64,000 nt of DNA from Peptococcaceae bacterium UBA5752 (GTDB taxonomy: Bacteria; Bacillota; Dehalobacteriia; UBA4068): positions 434,001-498,000 of the forward strand of contig DIFI01000009.1 in NCBI GenBank assembly GCA_002419055.1. The letters run 5' to 3'. The notes beneath the pieces were generated by a model that ran no database searches, had not been told where the DNA came from, and saw only the letters and a list, made by a program, of their open reading frames with translations. Below, in pieces: positions 57,370 through 64,000 of the stretch (positions are counted from its first letter, which is position 1; each line of letters begins with the position of its first letter). The translations under genes were made by a program, and so were the position numbers.

Positions 57370-58596
57370 CTAGATCAGTCCTTGCGAACGCATATCTAAA
57401 ACAGTTTGGCTTACCGCGTATTTGGTATGGAAGCGAGAAAGACCGCCTTGAATGAAAAGCAAATATGGTTCACGTATCGGCGCATCAGCTGACAACTCAA
57501 TTGAAGAACCTTGCACAAAGCCACCAGCCGCCATAATAATATCATTATCATAACCGGGCATCGGCCACGGTTCAGGACGTACAAACGAATCGACCGGCGA
57601 ATATTTCTGAATACCTTGGCAGAATACTTCCAATTGCTCAGCGTTAGCCATTTTAACCGCTTGTATGATATCAGTGCGTTCTTGATCCGGCTCGGGGCTG
57701 ACTTCGAATCCAAGCCTTTTTAAAAGTGAAGCAGTAAAAACTGCCCCCGCTAATGCTTCGGCAACGATTGATGGAGCAAGGAATAATGCCTGAAAATAGA
57801 TGCGATTATCAACCATCGATGCTCCCACTTCTCTGCCCGCTCCGGGAATCGTGAGTCGGTATGCGGCTCGTTCTACGAAATTACTTTTTCCGACGATATA
57901 TCCTCCTGCCGGGGTCAATCCGGCGCCTGGATTTTTGATTAACGACCCTGCCATTAAATCTATACCATAGTATGAAGGCTCAAAAGGTTCCACCATTTCA
58001 CCATAACAGTTATCGACAAAAACAATTACATCAGGGTAAGTCGCTTTAATAGCTTTGTTAATGTCAACAATTTTTGATACAGATAGCGAATTGCGGCTGC
58101 TGTAACCACGCGAACGTTGGAGAGCTACTATTTTTGTATCATTTTGAATAGCGTTTACTATCGCCTGTAAATCTGGTGAATCAAAATCGATTTCGAAATT
58201 ACGATGTTTAATACCCATTTCCAACATGCAGCCAGGGGTAAGACGGCGGCTACCGATCACTGTTTGCAAAGTATCATATGGTTGTCCCAGTGTTAGAAGT
58301 TCATCTCCGGGCAGCAGATTGCCGAATAAAGCAAGTGAAATCGCATGCGTGCCGGAAATGATTTGTTGACGCATTAACGCCGCTTCAGCACCAAAAACAC
58401 GGGCATAAACATCTTCCAATTTATCTCTGCCGATATCGTTATATCCATAACCGCTGCCGGGAGGAAAATGCTGGCTTGAAAGCCTTTCCTGGCGCATGGT
58501 GTTTAATACTCTGATGGTGTTTTTTTCTGCCGTCGGTGAAAAAGCTCGTGAAAAGTTTTCCATATCTAAAGCGGCAGCCTTAATAATATTGTCCAT
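57370..58596 (-). CDS. Methionine gamma-lyase family protein (YnbB, 'aluminium resistance')
   Basis: PLP-dependent fold-type I protein of the Cys/Met metabolism superfamily; the real substrate is not established. 408 residues. The PLP region reads VFVDNCYGEMVEPFEP near 190 and the lysine loop MAGSLIKNPGAGLTPAGGYIVG near 212; an N-terminal PPGSGYGYNDIGRDKLE and the FVRPEPWPMPGYDNDIIMA block are typical. Regular neighbour of hfq/miaA in Firmicutes. ATG follows AAGGGGTTAATAA. Confidence 0.92.
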   Translation of the reverse strand: MDNIIKAAALDMENFSRAFSPTAEKNTIRVLNTMRQERLSSQHFPPGSGYGYNDIGRDKLEDVYARVFGAEAALMRQQIISGTHAISLALFGNLLPGDELLTLGQPYDTLQTVIGSRRLTPGCMLEMGIKHRNFEIDFDSPDLQAIVNAIQNDTKIVALQRSRGYSSRNSLSVSKIVDINKAIKATYPDVIVFVDNCYGEMVEPFEPSYYGIDLMAGSLIKNPGAGLTPAGGYIVGKSNFVERAAYRLTIPGAGREVGASMVDNRIYFQALFLAPSIVAEALAGAVFTASLLKRLGFEVSPEPDQERTDIIQAVKMANAEQLEVFCQGIQKYSPVDSFVRPEPWPMPGYDNDIIMAAGGFVQGSSIELSADAPIREPYLLFIQGGLSRFHTKYAVSQTVLDMRSQGLI

Positions 58597-58668
58597 TATT
58601 TATTAACCCCTTAAAATAAAAGAATAATTATCTAAATATATTATTGCACTATAATAATGTTTTTCCTG

Positions 58669-59643
58669 CTAAGTTGACGGATAAAGTGTCGAACGGTCTT
58701 TAGATTTGTTTGGAGATACCGGCGTTAGTTGTTTTAATGCATAACGAATATCGTTAGACATGATTAATTGTAGATCTGAAATAGCTGGTTTTGGGTTGTT
58801 AATTAGCCTGATTGCTTGAGCGCGTAGCGAAGCTTCAACAATATTACGTATAGTCCGAGCATTTCCTTGGCTTGTATAGTTTGAAGTATTTGTATGTGAG
58901 AGAAATTGTCGCAATTCATCATAAGCAGAGATATCGGGATTGTATTGGTGCTCTTTATACATTATTTCCGCAATAGCAAGCAATTCCTCGATACTATAAT
59001 CAGGAAAATCGATATGTAGCGGAAAACGTGAACTTAGACCTGGATTGCTGCGCAGAAACATTTCCATCTCTTTAGGATACCCGGCTAGGATAAGTACAAA
59101 TTCGTTTTTACGATCTTCCATTGCCTTGACTAGCGCATCAATGGCTTCTTTACCAAAATCTTTCTCACCGCCGCGGCATAAAGAATATGCTTCATCAATA
59201 AACAATACGCCACCCTGGGCTTTTTTTAAATTATCTCTGGTTTTTTGTGCCGTGTGACCAATGAATTCACCAACCAAATCAGCTCGTTCAACTTCCACTA
59301 AATGCCCCTTGGAGATTACACCCATTTCTTTATATAAAGAAGCAAGTAGGCGTGCTACTGTAGTTTTGCCGCTACCGGGATTGCCGCGAAATATGGCATG
59401 TAATACTGTGGGCAAAGTTTTTAATTGTTCCTTTTGTCGCTTTTTTTGTATTTCTTTAAAAGCATAAACCTCATAAATTACACTTTTGACTTTAGAAAGT
59501 CCGATCAGATTATTGATATCCGCAAAGATATCTTTAATTTCATCGGGAAACATCTCTTGCATGGGCTCAGTAGTTGTGATAGTGGAATTATTTACAACTG
59601 ATTTAGCAACTTCCCTACTCTGAAGATTAATTTTAATTTTCAT
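58669..59643 (-). CDS. spoVK: AAA ATPase SpoVK/CbbX-like
   Basis: 324 residues. The AAA core has Walker A FRGNPGSGKTTVARLLA near 90, VERADLVGEFIGHTAQKT, Walker B GGVLFIDEAYSL near 148, ALVKAMEDRKNEFVLILAGY with sensor 1, and an Arg finger in NPGLSSRFP. SpoVK is mother-cell specific in Bacillus; CbbX-like relatives have other remodelling roles. N-terminal 50 residues are variable. ATG 59643 follows GCGGAGC; the TTG at 59658 overlaps that site. It lies between hfq and the YnbB-like gene, as in sporulating Firmicutes. Confidence 0.88.
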   Translation of the reverse strand: MKIKINLQSREVAKSVVNNSTITTTEPMQEMFPDEIKDIFADINNLIGLSKVKSVIYEVYAFKEIQKKRQKEQLKTLPTVLHAIFRGNPGSGKTTVARLLASLYKEMGVISKGHLVEVERADLVGEFIGHTAQKTRDNLKKAQGGVLFIDEAYSLCRGGEKDFGKEAIDALVKAMEDRKNEFVLILAGYPKEMEMFLRSNPGLSSRFPLHIDFPDYSIEELLAIAEIMYKEHQYNPDISAYDELRQFLSHTNTSNYTSQGNARTIRNIVEASLRAQAIRLINNPKPAISDLQLIMSNDIRYALKQLTPVSPNKSKDRSTLYPST

Positions 59644-59716
59644 ATAAAAGCTCCGCAATATGCAATAGACATTTGCTCATATATTATTCATTGTTTATAT
59701 GGAAGTGCAAGGACAT

Positions 59717-59744
59717 ATAAAAACAGGGGTTAACCCTGTTTTTA
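59717..59744. terminator. Terminator after hfq
   Basis: Near-palindromic ATAAAAACAGGG / CCCTGTTTTTAT with a short loop; works on both strands, and ends the mutS-mutL-miaA-hfq run. Confidence 0.88.
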
Positions 59745-59749
59745 TCAAG

Positions 59750-60004
59750 CTATTGAACGTTTTCCGAGGTTTCTGCCGATAAGTTAAACGTCGAAATATC
59801 GATTGGTTTTACCGGCATGATTGTGCTTATAGCGTGCTTATAAACTAGCTCCTGAACGCCGCCGCTTTCAATTATGATAGTAAACTGATCAAAAGCGGTA
59901 ACAATTCCTTTCATCTGAAAACCGTTAATTAAGAAAAAAGTAGCGGGTATTTTGTTGCTGCGCATGGCATTTAAATATTGTTCTTGAAGATTGGCGGGTT
60001 TCAT
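59750..60004 (-). CDS. hfq: RNA chaperone Hfq
   Basis: Hexameric Sm-like protein that pairs sRNAs and mRNAs. 84 residues: Sm1 FFLINGFQMKGIVTAFDQFTI (read in two parts) and Sm2 with the YKHA motif near 57, plus a short C-terminal tail. ATG lies just after the miaA stop (7 bases), with AGGAAAAG in the overlap region. Confidence 0.97.
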   Translation of the reverse strand: MKPANLQEQYLNAMRSNKIPATFFLINGFQMKGIVTAFDQFTIIIESGGVQELVYKHAISTIMPVKPIDISTFNLSAETSENVQ

Positions 60005-60010
60005 CTTTTC

Positions 60011-60970
60011 CTATTCCCCCTCCAGATCCCGCCGCAACCAAACTAAGATATGCGATGCCAGTTCTTCAATTCCCGGATAATGGCCTAAATCAAACCAGTT
60101 GATGCGTGGATCCCTTTTAAACCAGGTATATTGACGTTTCGCGTAACGCCGCGTTGCCGTTTTGATATCACAAATCGCTTGCTCGAGACTTATTTTTTCT
60201 TGAAGAAATTCTCCGATTTGCTGGTAACCGATACTTTGCATTGGATTGGAGTCAAAACTTACACCTTGGGCAACTAAAGATTTTACTTCTTCCACAAGTC
60301 CATTAGCTATCATTTTATCGACACGCTGTTCGATCCTTTGATTGAGTATTTCCTTTTCTATGGTCAGACCTGCTATAGACAGTTTAAAATTACTTATATG
60401 ATTATTATTAATAGTATGAGTACTACTGATAGGTATTCCGCTTATGTGATACACTTCCAAGGCTCTAATTAAGCGATGGCTGTCATGTGGATGAATCTTA
60501 GCAGCAGCAGCAGGATCAATTTTAGCTAATTGTTGATGTAAATATTCCCCGCCATTAATCTCAAATTCTCGCTGCTTTTGTTCTCTGAAATCTTTGTCAC
60601 AACCGGAGTTTTCGACGAATCGATATGGTGATATAACAGAAGAGATATATAATCCCGTGCCTCCTACCAACAATGGCAGCTTATTCCGCTGATTAATATC
60701 GTCAATCAACTGTAGTGTCTTCTCTTGAAAATCAGCAACGCTATAAGGGGTATTGTAATTTACTATATCAATTAAATGATGAGGAATTCCATGCATTTCA
60801 TCAGCTCTGATTTTGGCAGTACCGATATCAAATCCACGATAAACTTGCATAGAGTCTGCGGATATTATCTCGCCGCCGATTTTTGAGGCGATTTCTATAG
60901 CCACTGCAGTTTTACTGCAGGCTGTAGGTCCGAGTATGACGGCTAGTTTTTGTTTTTTTGCTGCTGCCAT
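60011..60970 (-). CDS. miaA: tRNA dimethylallyltransferase MiaA
   Basis: Adds dimethylallyl to A37 of tRNAs. 319 residues. P-loop reads GPTACSKTAVAIE at residues 14-26, where the usual Gly before Lys is Ser (family form GPTAVGKT). DSMQVYRGFDIGTAKI near 41, GIPHHLIDI, LVGGTGLYISSV near 100 and RRYAKRQYTWFKRDP near 280 are normal. ATG at 60970 has only a weak ribosome-binding site (GGAAAAG). MiaB at 55823 acts next in the pathway. Confidence 0.96.
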   Translation of the reverse strand: MAAAKKQKLAVILGPTACSKTAVAIEIASKIGGEIISADSMQVYRGFDIGTAKIRADEMHGIPHHLIDIVNYNTPYSVADFQEKTLQLIDDINQRNKLPLLVGGTGLYISSVISPYRFVENSGCDKDFREQKQREFEINGGEYLHQQLAKIDPAAAAKIHPHDSHRLIRALEVYHISGIPISSTHTINNNHISNFKLSIAGLTIEKEILNQRIEQRVDKMIANGLVEEVKSLVAQGVSFDSNPMQSIGYQQIGEFLQEKISLEQAICDIKTATRRYAKRQYTWFKRDPRINWFDLGHYPGIEELASHILVWLRRDLEGE

Positions 60971-61058
60971 AAGGCTTTTCCATGCCTCTCAATAATATAA
61001 TATGACTTTTTGTACAAAAGGTGTTTAGCGAAATAGGATAAGTAATAAATATATAACT

Positions 61059-62876
61059 TTAATAACCATTACGCAAAAACTTCTTTTGGATTTCCTGATA
61101 TGTTAGTTTGATGCTTAACGGGCGACCATGAGGACAAGTAAATGGGTTTTGGCACTTGTCCAAGGCGCATAATAACGAATTAATATCTTGTTTCGATAAA
61201 TATTGATTTGCTTTAACCGCTTTTTTACATGCCGCTAGCATAATTTCTTCCTGTCGCAAACGGTTAATATCATTACTATTACTCAATTCTTCTATGATAT
61301 CTAAAAGTAGACGTTCCGGAGCTGTGCCTTGATACCAGGTAGGTATAGCGCGGATAACAAAACTATTATTGCCGAAATGCTCTATGATAAAACCGATTTG
61401 ACGAAGATCTAGTATTGCGTCCGTTAACATCAGCTTTTCTTTATAAGTTACCTCAAAACTAATAGGAATAGCCAATTGTATACTGTTACTGTTAGGATTG
61501 TTTATTTGATCTAGGATTTGTTCGTATAATATCCGTTCATGTGCCGCATGTTGATCAATAATATATATGCCATCATCGGCCGCGGCAACGATATATGTTC
61601 CTTCAATCTGGCCTAAAAGGCGTAAAGATGAAAATAACAGTTGCTTAGTTGTTTCGTCTTGAGATAATATTTCTACTGCTTTATGAGGATTTTCAGCAAC
61701 TAATGTTTTATTTTCAAATGAGTTATTTGCAAACATCATGTTATCAAGCGTATTATTAATCAAAGGTTCCTCTAATTTTAACTGTCTGCTGACCGGCTTG
61801 GTTTTTTCTTCAATATGCCAAGCCTCTGATTTACCTCCGAGAGAAGAAGGCGGTAAATCTCTTAAACCGACTAAATGGGGTATCATTTGTTCTTTTTTGC
61901 TCATGGCGTCTGAGATAGCAAAAAGCAATGCGTTACGGATCAATTGATTGTCTTTAAACTTAATTTCTGTCTTGGCTGGGTGAACATTGACGTCTATGCA
62001 ATTAGAGCTGATATCTAAAAAAATTACAATTAGCGGATAACGGTGTTTGGGTAGTAATGTATAATATGCTTCGTCAACGGTAGCAGATAGCTCCTTGCTT
62101 TTAACCCAGCGGTTATTGACAAAAAAACAATATCCGTTACGGTTTGACCGAGAAAGCGCAGGTAACGAGATCAAACCATGAATAATTAAGTCTTTTGTAT
62201 ATTCAAGCGCAATCATTTGCTTAATCGCATCATGACCAAATACGTTAGCGAAAGCCTGTTCAATGCTACCGCTTTGATTGGTAAGAATAGTATTATTGCC
62301 ATGTTTGAGTGTAAATGATATTTTGGGATGCGATAAAATTAATTTGCTCATTAGATCGCTAATAAGTCCGAATTCATATCGCGGAGTTTTTAAAAATTTT
62401 TTGCGTGCAGGGGTGTTGTAAAAAAGTCGATCAACAAGAACAACAGTTCCATCAGGAATGCCGATTTCTGTCGGCAGACTGCTATGACCTTCATTTGTTT
62501 TTATTGTATAGCCACAGATATTATCGGTTACTTTTGAAGTGATGGTTAAGTAACTGACTGCGGCAATTGAGGGTAACGCCTCGCCGCGAAATCCCAAAGT
62601 ATTTAAAGTTTCCAAGTCCTCTACTCTGCTGATTTTACTGGTTGCATGGCGCTGAGTAGCCTTTAATAAATCTTCTGCAGCAATACCGCAGCCATTATCC
62701 GAGACTATAATTCTCTCGCAATTTTCGCCAGATACTTTGACTTCAATCCTTGTAGCTCTGGCGTCAATGGCATTCTCTACCAGTTCTTTTATAACCGATG
62801 AAGGCCGTTCAACGACTTCTCCGGCGGCAATTTGATTAATCGTCTGCGAGTCTAAGAGGTGAATTTTATTAACCAT
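61059..62876 (-). CDS. mutL: DNA mismatch repair protein MutL (endonuclease type)
   Basis: 605 residues. GHKL ATPase motifs are ELVENAIDARATRI near 35, SDNGCGIAAEDL and LGFRGEALPSIAAV near 95. The C-terminal domain carries the nicking-endonuclease motif DQHAAHERILYEQ, ACKKAVKA and the zinc-site CPHGRP, so this MutL is the incising type. ATG 62876 is 9 bases after GGAGG; an ATG at 62885 abuts that site. It starts next to the mutS stop. Confidence 0.96.
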   Translation of the reverse strand: MVNKIHLLDSQTINQIAAGEVVERPSSVIKELVENAIDARATRIEVKVSGENCERIIVSDNGCGIAAEDLLKATQRHATSKISRVEDLETLNTLGFRGEALPSIAAVSYLTITSKVTDNICGYTIKTNEGHSSLPTEIGIPDGTVVLVDRLFYNTPARKKFLKTPRYEFGLISDLMSKLILSHPKISFTLKHGNNTILTNQSGSIEQAFANVFGHDAIKQMIALEYTKDLIIHGLISLPALSRSNRNGYCFFVNNRWVKSKELSATVDEAYYTLLPKHRYPLIVIFLDISSNCIDVNVHPAKTEIKFKDNQLIRNALLFAISDAMSKKEQMIPHLVGLRDLPPSSLGGKSEAWHIEEKTKPVSRQLKLEEPLINNTLDNMMFANNSFENKTLVAENPHKAVEILSQDETTKQLLFSSLRLLGQIEGTYIVAAADDGIYIIDQHAAHERILYEQILDQINNPNSNSIQLAIPISFEVTYKEKLMLTDAILDLRQIGFIIEHFGNNSFVIRAIPTWYQGTAPERLLLDIIEELSNSNDINRLRQEEIMLAACKKAVKANQYLSKQDINSLLCALDKCQNPFTCPHGRPLSIKLTYQEIQKKFLRNGY

Positions 62877-62877
62877 G

Positions 62878-64000
62878 CTATTCATCCTCCGCGAGTATAG
62901 CCTTTTGCCACTGGTGAATTTTGTTTAAAGCTGCAATTGGTGTTAGGTTCTCACAGTCGATGGTTTTCAGTTCATCGATCAAAGGATGCTTATCTACGAT
63001 ATCAGCAGTGTAATGACCGGCTTCGGGTATAGCAGCCGATTGCTTATCTTGCTCAAGAGCGTGCAATATCTCATTGGCACGCATTAACAGCTGAGGCGGC
63101 AATCCGGCTAAAGAAGCTACTTGGATACCGTAACTGCGATCAGTGGCACCGGCAACAATCTTACGTAAAAAAACAATTTTGCCATCGTGCTCTTTAACCA
63201 TTATTGAATAATTCTTGATTAATAAATAACTGTCGGCAAGAGCCGTTAGCTCATGGTAGTGAGTCGCAAACAGCGTGCGCGGCTTGCTCTCGTTTCTCAT
63301 TAAGTATTCGGCAACAGCCCAAGCGATACTCAAACCGTCAAAAGTACTGGTACCGCGGCCGATCTCATCTAGTATGATTAGGCTATCAGCTGTTGCATGA
63401 CGAAGAATATTTGATGTTTCGCACATCTCAACCATAAAAGTACTTTGTCCGGCTGTTAAATCATCGCTGGCGCCTACGCGGGTAAAAATACGGTCAACTT
63501 TGCCTATTATAGCTTCTTTTGCCGGAACAAAACTACCGATGCGCGCCATAAGTGCTATCAGGGCCACCTGGCGCATATATGTGCTTTTGCCGGCCATATT
63601 AGGACCGGTAATTATCATCATTTGCTGTTGATGGTCATCAAATAGTGTATCGTTAGGGATATATCTTTCCTGTCCAATCATTTTTTCAATAACAGGATGG
63701 CGTCCGGCTGTAATAGAAATAAGCCGTTCGTCATTGACGATCGGACGGCAGTAATTATTGTCAATGGCCGCAGTCGCCAAAGACTGTAAGGAATCTAATT
63801 GCGAAATAACTTCTGCATTATCCAATATCCGATGCGCTTGTTCGGCAATTGTATTACGCATCTCGCAAAACAGGTCATATTCTAAAGATTTTAAGCGTTC
63901 ATCAGCGCCCAATATATCGTTTTCTGCAGCTTTAAGCTCCTCGGTAATGAATCTTTCACCGTTGACCAGGGTTTGCTTGCGGAAGTAACGTTCTGGAACG
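62878..64000 (-). CDS. mutS: DNA mismatch repair protein MutS, C-terminal part (cut by right edge)
   Basis: Reading frame is open to the window edge; the visible 373 residues hold the lever end (VPERYFRKQTLVNGERF), the clamp return, and the ATPase: Walker A ITGPNMAGKSTYMRQVA, Walker B LIILDEIGRGTSTFDG, FATHYHEL, and a C-terminal dimer region. The N-terminal mismatch-reading domain is off the edge. Stop lies just beneath the mutL ribosome-binding site, so the two genes are coupled. Confidence 0.97.
   Translation of the reverse strand, partial: VPERYFRKQTLVNGERFITEELKAAENDILGADERLKSLEYDLFCEMRNTIAEQAHRILDNAEVISQLDSLQSLATAAIDNNYCRPIVNDERLISITAGRHPVIEKMIGQERYIPNDTLFDDHQQQMMIITGPNMAGKSTYMRQVALIALMARIGSFVPAKEAIIGKVDRIFTRVGASDDLTAGQSTFMVEMCETSNILRHATADSLIILDEIGRGTSTFDGLSIAWAVAEYLMRNESKPRTLFATHYHELTALADSYLLIKNYSIMVKEHDGKIVFLRKIVAGATDRSYGIQVASLAGLPPQLLMRANEILHALEQDKQSAAIPEAGHYTADIVDKHPLIDELKTIDCENLTPIAALNKIHQWQKAILAEDE

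Noticed and set aside
1..64000. CRISPR arrays, insertion sequences, prophage
   Set aside because: No regularly spaced repeats, transposase, integrase other than housekeeping XerD, or phage genes were seen.

Overview
The window is about 64 kb of low-to-moderate GC bacterial chromosome. It is almost wholly coding, with strong Shine-Dalgarno sites, many TTG/GTG starts and short intergenic gaps. Gene content and order point to an anaerobic Firmicute, most likely of the Negativicutes (Veillonella/Phascolarctobacterium/Sporomusa side). The evidence is a complete sodium-pumping methylmalonyl-CoA decarboxylase cluster (mce-mmdADECB), a phosphofructokinase with pyrophosphate-type residues, Firmicutes operons (yggS-sepF-yggT-ileS; mnmA...alaS-ireB-ruvX; spoIIM-xerD-deoB-pdp; mutS-mutL-miaA-hfq-spoVK), and sporulation-associated genes without a sporulation sigma operon. 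The taxonomic call is inference; no rRNA is present.

Layout. 1-2.7 kb: 5' part of tyrS (minus), an aldo/keto reductase-ferredoxin, and an orphan membrane protein. 2.8-9 kb: purine operon purE-B-C-M-N-H'-D, in which PurH is only the IMP cyclohydrolase half. 9.1-13.2 kb: an ABC-2 exporter behind a 38-codon leader ORF, and a membrane EAL protein. 13.3-19 kb: tRNA-Val, then an envelope/cell-division cluster (HlyD-like, yggS, sepF, yggT) and ileS. 19-26.8 kb: pyrB, DUF5665, lspA, rluD, rarA, nifU, mnmA, PRC-barrel, YtxH-like and AI-2E-type permease genes. 26.8-31.6 kb: an AT-rich accessory block inserted before alaS, with ablB-ablA (N-epsilon-acetyl-beta-lysine synthesis) behind a c-di-AMP (ydaO/yuaA) riboswitch, a uridine-kinase-like gene and a LysE exporter. 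31.8-36.6 kb: alaS, ireB, a second aldo/keto reductase-ferredoxin, ruvX, DUF1292. 36.8-41.4 kb: tRNA-Arg and the methylmalonyl-CoA decarboxylase operon. 41.5-51.6 kb: CPBP protease, cyclophilin, PPi-type PFK, DUF3787-like, spoIIM, xerD, deoB, pdp, dacF, a CrtC/AttH-like protein and a macrodomain protein. 51.8-64 kb: secDF, recJ, miaB, then on the minus strand mutS (cut by the edge), mutL, miaA, hfq, spoVK and a methionine-gamma-lyase-family gene.

How it fits together: energy metabolism probably runs through succinate/propionate with decarboxylation driving a sodium gradient, and glycolysis uses pyrophosphate. The most interesting unit is the riboswitch-controlled abl operon. A ydaO-type aptamer is followed by an intrinsic terminator whose 5' arm is complementary to the 3' strand of aptamer stem P1. 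This predicts that high c-di-AMP shuts off synthesis of the compatible solute N-epsilon-acetyl-beta-lysine. Other notable points are the half-length PurH, a leader ORF before an ABC exporter, a probable leaderless mRNA, a ribosome-binding site buried in a terminator hairpin, a near-duplicate MmdD/MmdE pair, and a Bacillus-like spoIIM-xerD-deoB-dacF neighbourhood from which spoIIAA-AB-sigF is absent.
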